Shown piece after piece: positions 1 through 12,236 of a stretch of 64,000 nucleotides of DNA. The position numbers were made by a program, and so were the translations under genes. Numbering within the stretch: the first letter of the stretch is position 1; every line of letters begins with the position of its first letter. The notes beneath the pieces were generated by a model. It ran no database searches and was not told where the DNA came from. It was given only the letters and a program-made list of their open reading frames with translations. The stretch is from positions 248,001 through 312,000 of the forward strand of contig JALIZF010001614.1 of the NCBI GenBank assembly GCA_029948255.1. The letters run 5' to 3'. This DNA is from Telmatactis stephensoni (lineage: Eukaryota; Cnidaria; Anthozoa; Actiniaria; Isophelliidae).

Positions 1-888
1 AGCAAAGATGATAGTCAACATGGCACAGAAGGAAAGTATGATAGACTTTAGAAAGAAACACATTATCACCAACACAAATACCATAGCAATGGCCGGGTAT
101 TTAGCATTGTCTATCAGAAGAATGTTAAAGAGTTGAAATCTGAAGTTCGCAAAGTCAAAAGCAACCACTTTGACACCCTTGTACGTTGGGAACGAGTCTT
201 TGAGGTGTTTCTCATAGATGTATTTGTAAAGGTCATAGCTACTCCACCTAATGGAGGATAAAATCGCGGAATACTCTAAATTCGTCTGGGATGGGGTTTT
301 CAGAAAGGCGCTGTCAGTCAGTTCATTCAGGCTGAAATAGACGGCTTTGCGGAAACTACAAATGCATGGAACAGTTGGACAACCTTTAGTTCCTTGAGAG
401 AATTTATCGAAAATATTATTACATGTACATTCTTCCGTAAGCAGTCCTTGAGCGAAATACACTGAACAGTTCTGAAGAACTTTTAAAGCTGCATTTACAT
501 CCTCGGTAGTTATATCCTCACATTTTTTCTTGCGTCTAAATTGAGCAACAAATCCACCTAATGATGTGCTTTCACAGCAATCAGGACAATTCCCACCGTA
601 ATAGAAATAGTATTCGGGAGGGGCAGATTTCATAATCTTCTTCTCCAACTGACACATTGACTTCAAATTTTCTGCCGTGAAAAGGTTTCCTGATGTCGAT
701 TGGAATACAAGTTTTGGGTAGTAACGACTTTGGCAGACTGATCCAATAGAACTACGGCGTTTTCGTACCAATGAGGAACTACTATTTGTAGTGATGGGCT
801 TCGTCCGAGACAGACCATGACCGTACTTGCCCAAAAGTTGAACGTTATTTATGCGGTTACTCAGTTCTGTTCCTCTTGGCTCAAAACC
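1..888 (-). CDS. Dispatched-like transporter copy 1, large exon (3' end outside window)
   Basis: This is an open frame of 296 codons on the minus strand with no stop, entered through an acceptor (AG at 890-889) and continuing past base 1. It starts GFEPRGTE, the motif that follows the first membrane segment in Dispatched proteins, which export cholesterol-modified Hedgehog. A large Cys-rich extracellular loop follows (CQLEKK, CPDCCE, CTCNN, CPTVPCICSF). Near the left edge the hydrophobic run IAMVFVLVIMCFFLKSIIL begins the sterol-sensing/RND membrane block. The parallel exon of copy 2 (13732-16357) aligns throughout, so the missing part should carry the remaining membrane segments. Family assignment rests on motif recall, not a search; a Patched-domain protein of another subclass is the alternative. 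Confidence 0.8.
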
Positions 889-2206
889 CTACCAAATACA
901 AAAGAGAATCAGCAGCGGATCCAGGATCTTTCCAAGGGGGGTTCTGTTTCTTAAACCCAGCTGTGTATGATACTCTATTCTTTGCTCGATGTTTGACAAA
1001 AAATGGCTTCAGGGGGTATTCCATGGAAACCCCCGCCCCCCCACCCCCACGTGGGGGGTGGGTGGGCCACTCCATTGTAAAAGGATTGGGTATGCTTGTC
1101 GTATCTCTTAGTGGTAAAAATCAGTGATTTGGTATCTTTTAGGGTGTTAAGATTGAAGTTCAGAGTTTTGGCATTTCCTGGTCTCTCTTAGGGTATCAAA
1201 AGAGCCCATCGCTTATTATCTTGTTCTCAAATGGAAGAAATTTGCCCAACAAAAGCATGTTGACCGTTCAATTTGAAGTTTATCATAATAATGTTGATTA
1301 GCTTGTTATTGCTGGTTCTCTTAAGGTTAAAAATTGTCCAGCCACGCCCTTCTTAAAAGACTTCTGGTATCTTTTATGGGTATTTTTAAAAATCTCTGAC
1401 AAGCATACAAGCATGACAAGCATGCATACTGCATGATCCTTTAACAGTGGAGCCCCCCCACTACGGCCATGCAGGCTGTATTTTATGCTTTTTTTATCTA
1501 TATGTGGCACCAGTGAATTACAGTACAGCTGCCCCATCATGTGGAATGCTTATTAAATATTACTGTACTCACAGGCTGAACTTTTTGTGAAGTTCTAGGG
1601 TGGATGAACCTGCCCACTACGCTGAGTGTTTTTGATATTTACAGACTACGTCACTGACAGCCTTAAATTCCAGTCAACATTTTCAATAATGATGTGTAAT
1701 TGACATTTAGCATGACAAAAATTGACACAAGATACCTTAATATTTCAAAGAGTATTTATGTAAGTACTGCGGGCCATGGGCAGGGTCTCTCTATCCATTC
1801 TCCTTTTTCTAGCCCTTGATAATTAAAGCCAGCCACACAAACTAAATATAATATTTTCATAGACCCAATTGGCTAACACATTGTTATGTAAATTTCCACC
1901 CAATTCAAAACCTCTGGACCCGGTTGTACGAAGGTTGGATAAAGTTATCCACTGGATAAGAGTTATCCACTGTATAGATTTTGTATAGATTTTATCCGCT
2001 GGATAAGGATTTATCTGCTGGATAGCGTTATTCACCCTTCGTACAACCGACTCCTGGAAATATATTTCTTTGTCTTTTATCTCGTGGAAATTTTTGGAAC
2101 AAAAGTTCATATTCCCAGAGGTTTTGAATTGGGTGGAAACTTACATAGCAACGCATTAGGCGCAATTAGGTCTATTCAATCTCAGTTCTAAAATATTGCT
2201 ATATAC
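889..2206. other. Intron 2 of Dispatched-like copy 1
   Basis: This is a 1.3-kb non-coding interval between two in-phase exons. It holds a short C/G-rich tract near 1030-1062 and the nested inverted repeat at 1881-2151. Short open frames here are unsupported. Confidence 0.6.
1881..2151. mobile_element. Nested MITE pair (inverted repeat inside inverted repeat)
   Basis: The outer arms 1881-1917 and 2115-2151 are inverted copies of about 37 bp with few mismatches. Inside, 1921-1934 (CGGTTGTACGAAGG) and 2036-2049 form a second terminal pair around A/T-rich GGATAA repeats. This looks like one short TIR element inserted into, or captured by, another. Confidence 0.65.
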
Positions 2207-2339
2207 CTCAATGGGCTTCTCAAAACTTGGTAATTTTGGTGCATTTAGAGCTGGTAAAGTAGAAGCCAGAGCCAAGATAACAACAACAATGAATATCACA
2301 ATGGCAAGTACCAAGGCAATCACATCATGCTTCATGCAT
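2207..2339 (-). CDS. Dispatched-like copy 1, exon 2 (first membrane segment)
   Basis: This 133-nt exon has an acceptor (tttttacag) at 2342-2340 and a donor (GTATAT) at 2206. It encodes a strongly hydrophobic stretch (ALVLAIVIFIVVVILALAS) followed by LPSFEKPIE. It ends in phase 0, and the next exon at 888 begins GFEPRGTE, so the join reads LPSFEKPIE-GFEPRGTE, the arrangement expected after TM1 in Dispatched. It begins in phase 2, matching the donor at 5110. No equivalent was found upstream of copy 2. Confidence 0.75.
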
Positions 2340-3258
2340 CTGTAAAAAGACATAAATATGTTTATTTTTGGCTTAATATTTGTAGGGGAGGAAGTATCAG
2401 TAAAAGATTTATAATATCGATAAATTTTCAAAGCTGCAGTAATGTATTGATTCTAAAGAATAAATTTTTGATTGCAAAATATTAGCAAGAGAGTAGCTCT
2501 GAAAGTTGTATAGTTTAAATTTCTTTGGAAAAAAACTTTGGTGAAAATTAAGATATTGCACGATCTTGTCAGAACCCCTACTCCCAGTCATGCTCCAATT
2601 TTCTCTCCTCTGGGTAATATGCTTAGCCTCCTCCTCTCCTTTATCTAGCTCCTTTTGACTTTTTGGTCATTTTCCATTTGGTTAAAAAAAATTGCATATG
2701 GAAGAGGCCTTACCATCACCTCCACAGTTTTGAAAGAAGGAGATGCAATAAGAGGCGTGGAACTAGAAATACCACCAAATGGTAAGCCCTGTTTTGATTT
2801 GAAAATTCCAATCAAAATATGAGGACAACCTTTTGAGGTACATATTCCACAATTTCCGATCGATCAGAATTTCCAAAATTTAACTGAAATATATTTACAA
2901 TCCAACTGGAATTTTTGAAAATTTTGGCACCCCAAGATTACTGGTAGCAAGTCTTACTCGGTCAAGGTGGCAAAGGGTTCCCATCAGAAAGGTTACCTGC
3001 AGAGGAGGTAAGGTGATGGTGATAAGCTGTGTAAGTTCACTTCACAATGATTGGTTAGACTTCCTCTCAAGGATTTACTTGGTATTTATCAATGAAAAAA
3101 TCCAGTTGCAGCTATAACATATGGCCATGGATTGGAAATGAATTACAGTTGGGAAATCAAACTTGCCCAAGGCCTGTCCCAGCTGCCATTCCCAACCTTG
3201 ACTGAGAAAGAGACTTTGACCAAAGAGGAGAATTGAGAATGGTTTTAATTAAGCTTAA

Positions 3259-4044
3259 GGAGGCTGGAAATGCGGTTCTTGATGATGAAATACGAAGTGA
3301 CTGAACAAGACAAAAGCACTTTTTGGACAAATTTTCGTATTTTATAATGGATGGAATCTATTCAATAGTTGAATCTATTCAATATTCGACCTAAAGCTTT
3401 TTTAGAGAGCAAAAAGCATCAATCTCATACGCATTATTTTGCACAAAATGGTTCTGTTTGCTTGTCTTGTGCTTCAATTGAGGCAAACTGACGCATGTGT
3501 AGTTTGAGCAATTTTACAAGACCCCTCTGATGCGTACACAATAAATTTGAGCAAATATCTTGAAAACTACTTGGTGAATTTTTTTAATTTTTTGCTATTC
3601 TATTCTAACTAAGTTTACAGTAAGAGTGTGTTGATGAAATTTTAAAAAAATTCTGAAATGGGGAAGTCTTTTTATATCTAAAATACGGTTTTTGCAATAT
3701 TTCATGAATTCCATGAATTCTGCATATATAAAGAATTTTTTAATTTTTTCTCATATAAAAGGTCAATAATTAACTAGTGAACTCATCATATGCAGTTTTA
3801 AAAGAACTTTCACTGAACAGAAATCAAGATATGAATATTTATATAATTTGAAGTTTTATGTCAATTTGCTGAAAATCTGTTGTTGTCATGACAACCGCAC
3901 ATGTGATGATTTTTTAAAAATTGAACTCTTCATAAGCTTTAGTATGGTATGTCACATCAATATTATCTTTTTCACAATATAGAAATCTTAGGCATTTTTT
4001 ATGAGTGTGCACTAGCTCATTTATGGGAACCCTTTCCAGCCTCC
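3259..4044. mobile_element. TTAA-flanked non-autonomous DNA transposon
   Basis: The ends are inverted (GGAGGCTGGAAA at the left, TTTCCAGCCTCC at the right) and each is bordered by TTAA (3255-3258, 4045-4048). TTAA target duplication is typical of piggyBac and Kolobok transposons. The 786-bp interior shows no transposase frame. A similar-sized TTAA element with different ends lies at 7776-8570. Confidence 0.65.
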
Positions 4045-4630
4045 TTAATATGCCTAAGATTAATATATTATGTATATATGATTATTTGTCTTGAGTATTA
4101 TATGGCAAAACCTTTATACACACTGGCAAGATTCGGCATAATGTTGCTGTGCAACAGTTGCTATGCAAAATAGGGGTCTTGCTTTGGCCATTAAGGCACA
4201 CACACATGTACATTTTTGGGTGGGAATAATTTGACTTCTGAGTGATGCACGTACACCCAGCAAAATGGACTCACTTTTGTTGTTTTAATTTGTGCATCAT
4301 TGCAGCTAGGACATATAAATTCCAGTTTCTTTAAAAAGTTATCATCTTTGGCAGATCTCATCAAAACATTCTTCAATATTTATTATATTCTTTACAGCCT
4401 TTTCTTCAAAGCCAAGCATGGGATTGGTACAAAATTAAGAAATATCAGTCATTTGCATCATTTGTGACTTCAAAAAATCATAGCGTTTATTTACTTATGG
4501 TAACCATTCTTAAAACACATGCTTAGTTTTAATGCACCTTGATCTCAAGATTTATTTAATTTATTTGAAATCATCCAATATGCATTGCTGAAGGAAATTA
4601 TAGTTTTTCTGTAGCTATGATGTCATGTGA

Positions 4631-4651
4631 TGACGTCAAGCATTGACGTCA
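4631..4651. promoter_or_regulatory. Two perfect CRE-type palindromes
   Basis: TGACGTCA occurs at 4631-4638 and 4644-4651, 13 bp apart, in intron 1 about 460 bp downstream of the probable first exon. This is the CREB/ATF consensus. Function is inferred; the pair could also belong to an unrecognised repeat. Confidence 0.3.
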
Positions 4652-5110
4652 ATAAATTTCAAATTTCCCTCAAGGAAGACGATTCCTATAAAATTTGATA
4701 AATTAGAAGGCATTTTAAAGCATTTTCAAATTTCCTTAGCAACGGGCAATTTATATGTCGGTACGTTAAATTCATTAAGTTTATAACAAGTGAGCGAAAG
4801 AGAAGAAAAATGTCAATACAGCCGGCACATTTTAGCAAGATCGATCGTATCGAGTTCCATCAAGCTCTCTATTGATTGTATGGAAACCTATTGTACAAAC
4901 TATGTTGTATAAAGTAAGATTGAATTCTTTAAAGATATATTATTGCCTAAATTCTTTAACCCTGCAAGGTTAAAAAGTCTAAAGAAAGCAACTGAAGTAT
5001 ATATTGGCCTGATAAACACTAGAACTAGCGGCCTACACTAGTTGTAAACATTGAGAAGTTTAAATAATATGAATGTTTGAAAAATATCGCAAATGAATCA
5101 AAATTCTTAC

Positions 5111-5188
5111 CTCATTCGCTGTTCTTCCTCGTTCTCAGCACCACTAACAGCTCCTTCAAATGAGGGACCCGTCGAGTTCAGACATGGC
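5111..5188 (-). CDS. Dispatched-like copy 1, probable exon 1 (N-terminus)
   Basis: The donor ATGAG|GTAAGAAT at 5111/5110 is in phase 2 and joins exon 2 to read EEEQRMR-CMKHDVIALV. Upstream is a short acidic open frame (SFEGAVSGAENEEEQRMR) that stays open past a possible acceptor (tttttag) at 5190-5189. The only in-frame ATG seen is the one four bases before the donor, so either translation starts there and the rest is 5' UTR, or a further 5' exon exists. The donor and phase match are solid; the exon's 5' boundary is not. Confidence 0.5.
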
Positions 5189-7060
5189 CTAAAAATCGCT
5201 TTTCTTCCTGTGTTTGAACAAGACACGGAGCAACTTGGCTAATATTCAGAGCTGTACAATAATAAAGTCGATCCTCATGATACCTGGAATGAGATTCGTT
5301 CAGGAACGAGTTGTGTTTACATGACACAGAATCTCGTACCAGTACAAGCAGTGCAATATCGATTTCACCTTTTTAGACCTTTTTATTCCGGAACGAAACT
5401 CATTGCGGCATCGATGTACGGCCCCTAATTTTTGTCCAGGTCTGACTGTCAAAATCTACGAAAAACTGATTCAAAACTACACAGGGTGTTAGAGGTAATA
5501 AATAATCGACCTTTTTTAAGCTAGAATGCTCAACGACAATGTAAACAAATATTTTTTCAGTGTTATTGCTCTTTCGTAGGTCTCGATTACCGACCGGTGT
5601 CGATGACCCAATGCAACCTGTAATTAAAATCCACTACATACAGAGTATTTTAACTTACTTTATCTTGAACCGAATTCGTTAAAACTGTTTTGTTGCATTC
5701 GATTTATAAATACAGCAGATATCAACTTCAATGCCGCTCAATTCAGCTTGTAGTATCCCCGAGATTTGGCGAGATTTGGGATTTGTGCATCCCCGTACCC
5801 AGTTCCCTAGTGCCAGTCTTTTTTCTGTGATAAGAAAATTCGCGGGAAGATGAACAGCGTACACCGAAAAGATTAGTCTCTTTCGCAACAATTTTTAGTC
5901 TCGTGGCGTGACGAGACTAAAAACGGTTGCGAAGGAGACTACGAAAAGATGGAACGTCAAAATACGCCAACATCTTTGATTATAAACTAGACGCATTCGT
6001 GCGTTCACTCGTGCCCAGTTGAAAGCGAGCCCAATATCGGCTTAAAAGAGAATTTAGATAGAGCGGTTTTCATATGAGTGGGAAACGGTCCGTACCGTAA
6101 CCGTGTCAGTACCGTAATGCCTATAAAAACATTCAAAAATTCTGCCGTAACTGTGTCGTAACCGTGTCGTGCGGTGACCGTACTGTTTCCCAGTAATCCT
6201 TATCTTCAAAAGCTCCGTGACAACTCTTACATGACCCCACATTTCAAAAGGTATAATAATTATATACAAATTCAGTACAAAAACCGACCTTATTAGCTCT
6301 CATGGCTGTTTGGATGCAAATACAGTTGACTTCCCTCTTACTGCTGTTCGTTTAGCAACATATGCAGTGAGTACTGTGAGTGACAGCTCGCTGCCCCCTG
6401 TGCTTTGATGATAAGAGCTCGTCAGGGACTGGTCATAAAGTACAGAGGAGGATGGGCCATAAAGTTTTCCGCTTGGAAAAGGGTGGGCTGCGTGCAAACT
6501 GAGTATCATCATGCATCAAGGGGTGGGCCATGATTGAAATAAAAATGGACATGACAAACAAACCCCTTCAAAAATCAGAGAGTTCAAACTTTTAATGATC
6601 GACAAACTAAACTGAATCATGCTTTTTTTTGCATATTAAATTAATATTTTTTATGAAACAACCTCAACATCAGTGTCAACATTGTCACTACTATAAGAGT
6701 CATCTGTGCCATCAGATTCACCAGAGTTCGAAGCATCTTTAAATACCAAATTTTTTGGTGATGGATGTGCAATTCTATAGTTCACTTGGGTGAGGTGGGC
6801 AGATAGAGAGGCGGAAAGGGTTGTAAGACGTGTTAATAAATAAAAAATAAGGGTGTTAAAAAGATGGAAATCGAGAGAAGAGATGAAAGGGGAAATAAAC
6901 GGTAGAAGAAAGATCGGGTTAAGCAAAATGAAAATTTGAAATAACTAGAAATAAATATAGAAAAGAGTGTTAATGAAGCGAAAAAGAATGACAGAGTCAA
7001 TCGCATATCCATAGAGTCCGAGATGACAGTGGCCAGAACGCATTGCTTTAGGATAACGCC
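5189..7060. other. Intergenic repeats upstream of Dispatched-like copy 1
   Basis: No convincing gene is seen. A 23-bp-arm hairpin sits at 5882-5933 (TTTTTAGTCTCG against CGAGACTAAAAA). A repeat rich in ACCGTAACCGTGTC occupies about 6070-6195, with GGGAAAC/GTTTCCC ends. The remainder is unassigned A/T-rich sequence. Confidence 0.4.
6657..6760 (-). pseudogene. Acidic Ser/Asp-rich C-terminal remnant
   Basis: The minus strand encodes a short acidic tail (SGESDGTDDSYSSDNVD) ending in a stop at about 6655. Its composition resembles the acidic end of the plus-strand remnant at 8720-9255, so it may be a second decayed copy of the same gene type. No splice context was fixed. Confidence 0.25.
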
Positions 7061-7070
7061 ATGGAATTGA

Positions 7071-7735
7071 ATGCGTGGCTCGTTGCAGATGAGGTATAGA
7101 ACAGGATACAGGACGAACCAGGTCCGTGCAGGAGATTTCATGAAGGCCTACGTGACTGCAAGAAAGGAATCACAGTTGTTTTTTTTTTTCAAAGTCGAGG
7201 AGGTTCGTTTATGGACAGTTACAGCTGAAAGCAAGCAAGAAACCATACCTGGACATTTTTATTTCAAGAAAATGCAATCATTCTTAAGACAGCATCATGG
7301 AGGTTGGAGAACTTTACATGGAGTACTTCAAGGGGTGACTTGCAATACAACATCTAGCAATTTATGTAACTTCTGTGTGAAGTATCCCAAGCTGAATGAC
7401 TCAATCGAACGTGTTCCTAGGTCAAAACCCGATGAAGCTGTTCTTCCAAATTTAAAGTATTTGCCATATGATAAGACACCAATAATTAAAGAAGGTGGCA
7501 TTCCAAATGGATGTTGATGACTATCTGCCCAGAGTACAACTCCAATAGTATTTTGATGATGAAAGAATCTCCTTATATAACAGTGACTCAATTAAAGAGT
7601 TCTCAAAGAAATTTGCAGTTACAGAGGATCTAGTAAGGAAATACTTAGAGCATCTGCAGCACCTTAAAACGAAGAAAACAAAGAGGGCACAGGAAAGGAA
7701 GAAAAGCAAAGATGCCTAGTCGTTAAAAGGGTATG
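7071..7735 (+). pseudogene. Decayed gene of unknown function, N-terminal part
   Basis: One frame runs 7071-7517 and includes CNFCVKYPKLNDSIERV. The reading then shifts frame near 7505 and continues with MDVDDYLPRVQ, an in-frame stop, and YFDDERISLYNSDSIKEFSKKF followed by a basic coiled stretch (LEHLQHLKTKKTKRAQERKK). Composition is protein-like, but frameshift and stop mark it as decayed. The presumed continuation past the element at 7776-8570 is acidic. It resembles transposon-associated or orphan proteins common in cnidarian genomes; no domain is claimed. Confidence 0.45.
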
Positions 7736-7775
7736 AAGACTAGTGGGAAGAAATGCAAGAAACCGGGACACTTAA

Positions 7776-8570
7776 GGACGTTCGCGGGCATTGTTCACGC
7801 GCACTTTTACTGCGCACGCTAGCGCGCGCGCTACCTCAATAAATCCAAGATGGCGGCCTAAAAATATTTTTTCCGGCAATTATTAAATTTCGATCTTTTC
7901 AAATGGAACTTACTTTTATAAGAAGAAAAAATAAAAACAAGGAATTTGAATGAGGAAAAAAATCATTCAGATTGAAAAACTCCAGAAAAAAGGATGAAAA
8001 AGATTTTAGTAGACCCAGTCTCCTCTCGGTATTTAAGATGGCGGGGAAATTTTCAAACTTTACGGCTTGATATCTCCAAAACGAATACGGTGACCCCCAC
8101 CTTTTTTAGTCTTAAAAGGAAGGTACTTTGGAGTAATACAACATTTCTGAAAAAGAAAAAATTCTCATCACAAGGGACATAATGACAACGTTTTTTCGCT
8201 AAAAATTACACCCCTTCGTCTCATCGAACACCGCCGATTTCAACAGCAGCGCACGGAAATAAACACTCGTCAAAACTCAGAGAGATTCATTCATGCTTAA
8301 ATGACCAAACATTGTTGTCAACAATAGTCTCATACAACTGCAGATGAAATTTCTGGTCGTTTAAGGAGCGTTGTATATTTTTAGTATCTATTTTCTCGCC
8401 CTACGCGTATAGCGTATTTCGCGCGCTTTTCTTTGGCAATTTCGACAAAATTGTACGGCTCATAGCTCGAAAACGAATACGGTACCCCCTCTTTTTTATT
8501 TCGTTTATTCAAAGTGTATATCATAAAGTATCAGTACGCGAAATTTCATTAAAATTGCCCGCGAACGTCG
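7776..8570. mobile_element. TTAA-flanked non-autonomous DNA transposon
   Basis: The ends are inverted repeats (GGACGTTCGCGGGCA at the left, TGCCCGCGAACGTC at the right) bordered by TTAA at 7772-7775 and 8571-8574. The element is 795 bp without a transposase frame. It interrupts the decayed gene, so it arrived after or during that gene's death. Confidence 0.75.
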
Positions 8571-8589
8571 TTAAAAGACTAAAAGTTTC

Positions 8590-9255
8590 AGTCTTCGACC
8601 TCTTTCTTATTTCAATTTGCTAAAACATAAAATGAAGAAAAATGAGAAAGTCCTGGTTATTAACGCATGGCTATCGATGCAGTTTCTGAGGGCTACCACA
8701 AATACAGCTACTGAAGAGCATGACGACACAGACCGCAATACATTTGAGGACACGGATTAAGATACGGATGACAGCAGCGACGAGGAAAGAAATGACATTG
8801 TCACTCATGAAATTGGACCAAGAGACCGTAATACTAAGAGAGCGAAGCTCAGTATTGATGTCTGTGCCATGTTCGTGGCGGCTAAGGCTATTTTTAGTAA
8901 CTTCGCCATCGCGCGCGCAAGGCTCTTAAACAATAGAATTCAAACGGTCCCGTCCGCGCGCACGTCAACAATCAAATTCTATTGGTTGAGGGACTTGCGC
9001 GCGCGATGGCGAAGTTACTAAAAATAGCCTTAGCCGCCACGAACATGGCACAGACATCAATACTGAGCTTCGCTCTCTTAGTATTATGGTCTCTTGATTG
9101 GACTTACTAGCGAATATGATACTGAGAGCAGCGAGGAAGATGAAGAATTAGATAGAAATAACGATGACATACCAGGTAAAGTCACAAGAAGCGGTAGAAA
9201 AGTGCTCCAGAGAAAATTCTTTTGGCAGTTTTTACTGGTTGGTGAGTTGAGTTAA
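8590..9255 (+). pseudogene. Decayed acidic gene, C-terminal part, split by a foldback element
   Basis: Before the foldback the plus strand reads an acidic stretch (DTDDSSDEERND). After it, from about 9104, it reads SEYDTESSEEDEELDRNND and then VTRSGRKVLQRKFFW before a stop. The run of Asp/Glu/Ser followed by TRSGRKV looks like one acidic C-terminal domain cut by the insertion at 8819-9096. In-frame stops occur on both sides. Function is unknown. Confidence 0.4.
8819..9096. mobile_element. Foldback MITE with ~106-bp arms
   Basis: The arms 8819-8924 and 8991-9096 are near-perfect inverted copies (ends CAAGAGACC / GGTCTCTTG) around a ~66-bp spacer. ATTGGAC flanks both sides (8812-8818, 9097-9103) as a 7-bp direct repeat, consistent with a target duplication of the 7-9 bp class. 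The arms contain CGCGCGCG tracts. Confidence 0.75.
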
Positions 9256-10249
9256 ATACTTATGGTTCACTGTTATTATCAGCAAATTCTGGGGTGGGTC
9301 ATTACTATTTCGTGACCTTGGGATTGGGTTGGGCCATTTTATTTTCAGCTAAATTTTTTGATGGGTCATTGGAAGACAATACTACCCAATTTTAGTGTAC
9401 GACTTGAAGAAGTCCCTTTATTATTAATTATAATTAGAATTCATTTTTGGTCGTAGAATCGAAGATCGATTTCAAAATAGCTGTCCATTCTAACGCTCTT
9501 ATAATGGAGCTAGTTATGCCTCAAGTAAAAAGCTCGACTTTACTTTTTTTACTGCTGGAAGGGCCCGTTTTTCAAAGCTGTATTCCAGCCTTTGTCCGCC
9601 ATTAAATTCTGCTTACGTCTTCCGTCCCCAGCATAGAAGCGTTCGCACTTGCCTCACGCCTCAAAGATGACTGGATGAATGAATGAATGAATGGGCATTG
9701 TCTTTCTACGTTTATAACCAATCAGTTGTGCATTACGTGACTGATTGCGCAAGAATGGCCTTTTCTCGAGACGAAATGACACACACACAAAAAGAAAAAA
9801 AAAACATTTGCAGTTTATACTTCGTTTCCGGCTACGCCTGGGCACGAGTAAAAATATACAATGTAAAAGTACATTTAACTTGTGTAGGTCTGCCTGATTT
9901 GTACCTTATTATTTTCAAACGCCTACTATTTAATTTCCGTCTCGCGATTGACATTGTATTTTTATTCGTATAGTTTAAACAAATACTTTTACAGTGTTAT
10001 TAAGTTACCCTTATAAATAGTACTGGAAGTTTTAGTTTTCCTCAAACTTACGTTTGCTGCTTCTAGCTTAATCCCAATTGATGCAAAAATAATGCTCCAA
10101 CTGAAATATCTTTATTACTTAAATCATAGTAAATAAGTAACTGTTAAAATACTTTTCAACAAGTAGCTAGTTTGTTTTGTTGTTCTTTATATATAATCTC
10201 ACAAATTATCAGTAACTCTCCTTTTCTATGACTATTATATTTATTATTA

Positions 10250-10425
10250 TTAGTATTATTGTTGTTGTTGTTGTTATTTTTGTCTCCCTTACTCGTTTTC
10301 TATATACATTTACTTGTATTTATTAAAAACACAGCCCGCCTAGATTAGTTATGCTACCTGCGGACTGTGTATATTTTGTAAATATTTATTTATTGTGAAT
10401 AATAAAGTGTAAAGTGTATTGATGA
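10250..10425 (+). mobile_element. Possible LINE 3' tail
   Basis: The segment has a GTT microsatellite, a stem (CACAGCCCGC with GCGGACTGTG, 10331-10370), and then TTGTAAATATTTATTTATTGTG with AATAAAG. This layout resembles 3' ends of non-LTR elements in cnidarians. No coding part is attached. The adjacent 9260-10250 interval holds nothing recognised. Confidence 0.35.
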
Positions 10426-10876
10426 CTTTACGTGGACTTTACTGATATAAAATCAGCACAGCGATAATCATGGCATACATTGTCGAATCATGACCGGTTT
10501 TTGAGAGCACCATTAAAATCACCAGTGTCTGATCTTACGTATCTCTGTTGGAAATTTTGTTAATGAAATTATCTAATCAGCTTGTAAAATCAGCACGCAA
10601 GCAAGTTTTTTGCTGATCATCGACTTGTTTCTTTGATTATTTTCAGGTGCTTTTCATTTCCAACTACTTTTTATCTGTTTTATACTTTTGTCGGATTAGA
10701 TAGTTCAGTGGATATCAAAGAATAGATTTTGTGAAAACCACATCGCACGGTTATACGGCAAGAATTTCATATGTCTTTATATTATAGACGACACGGCGGT
10801 CACAGCATGGTAAGTTTAAATTTTACACTCAAAAGAAATCTTTTCTATACACCGAGGACTCTAACTGCTCAAAACC

Positions 10877-11318
10877 TTACTGCGGTTTTCGGTATTCTGC
10901 GAACTCTGACTTTCAAACGTCAACCGCTAATTTGCGTTTTTGCTTCTGTCAATCAAAAGTAAAAATCACTAATACGAAGAACTATATAAATACCAAAATG
11001 ATAGAGTGATGGCACTTAATCCGTGAAATAGATATTAGTCTAACAGACATTAGTAGACACTATTTCTATTGTTTTCTTTCTTTTGTTTTGATTCGACTAT
11101 TAGACACTGACTATTAGATTTTGTTTCACGGATTAAGTGCCATCACTCTAGTATAGCTAGTATATACTCATTAAAGATCATATTTGGTCATTTGGTAGGA
11201 TTTTAGCAACTTTTAGTATTGATTTTTCGATGTTTTGTTGAGGTGGGCGGAAGCGAATAACCAAATTCCAACGGACTGTTAAGGTCAGAGTTCGCAAAAT
11301 ACCGAAAACCGCAGTAAC
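10877..11318. mobile_element. Foldback element carrying a nested MITE
   Basis: The inverted arms 10877-10912 and 11283-11318 share CTGCGGTTTTCGGTAT and GAACTCTGAC, with weaker pairing further in. The TA-flanked MITE at 11002-11150 lies inside, so it is the younger insertion. Confidence 0.65.
11002..11150. mobile_element. TAGAGTG-ended MITE, copy 1
   Basis: The 27-bp terminal inverted repeats are identical, starting TAGAGTGATGGC and ending in GTGAAA. TA at each end is consistent with a Tc1/mariner-type target. The interior includes a TCTATTGTTTTC stretch also found, often inverted, in the other copies. Confidence 0.75.
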
Positions 11319-11393
11319 TAACCAACCAACCAACCAACTAATTATAACTAACCAACTATAACCAACTAGTAACTAACTAACTGCATGACTAAC

Positions 11394-11699
<306 letters not shown>

Positions 11700-12023
11700 C
11701 GAATGTTTTAACAACTATGTCACAATATCACTGGAGTGTTCTATTGATTGATTAGGAAGAGTAATACATATGTTCAAATATATGTCCGAAAGTATATTTT
11801 TCCAAAAGGGATGCCCGTATTTTAGGAACCAGATTCAATTAATTTATAGGCACATGATCTGCAATCTCAAAGGTGAGATTCATCAATGTCTCCAGGGTTG
11901 TCCTTGATGCTGGGCTTTATTTCTTCATCTAAAGTCGCTGTGTTTGTCAGCATGGATTCTCCTTGTTTCACTTTACACAAACCAATTTTACGACATATCC
12001 TTTAAAGAAAGAAGAAATAGAAT

Positions 12024-12057
12024 AAACAAACAAACAAACAAACAATCAGACAAACAA

Positions 12058-12105
<48 letters not shown>

Positions 12106-12149
12106 ACAAACAAACAAACAAACAAACAAACAAACAAACAAACAAACAA

Positions 12150-12181
<32 letters not shown>

Positions 12182-12236
12182 ACAAACAAACAAACAAACA
12201 AACAAACAAACAAGCAAACAAACAAACAAACAAACA
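12024..12236. repeat. (AAAC)n/(AAGC)n alternating microsatellite
   Basis: The array is about 210 bp of AAAC units with blocks of AAGC units. Open frames of Lys/Gln/Thr/Asn/Ala/Ser or Cys/Leu/Val/Phe/Ala are by-products of the array. Confidence 0.95.

Larger units (their letters stand above)
2340..5110. other. Intron 1 of Dispatched-like copy 1
   Basis: This is a non-coding, A/T-rich interval. It contains the TTAA-flanked element 3259-4044 and a pair of perfect TGACGTCA palindromes at 4631 and 4644. No coding exon was recognised. Confidence 0.55.
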
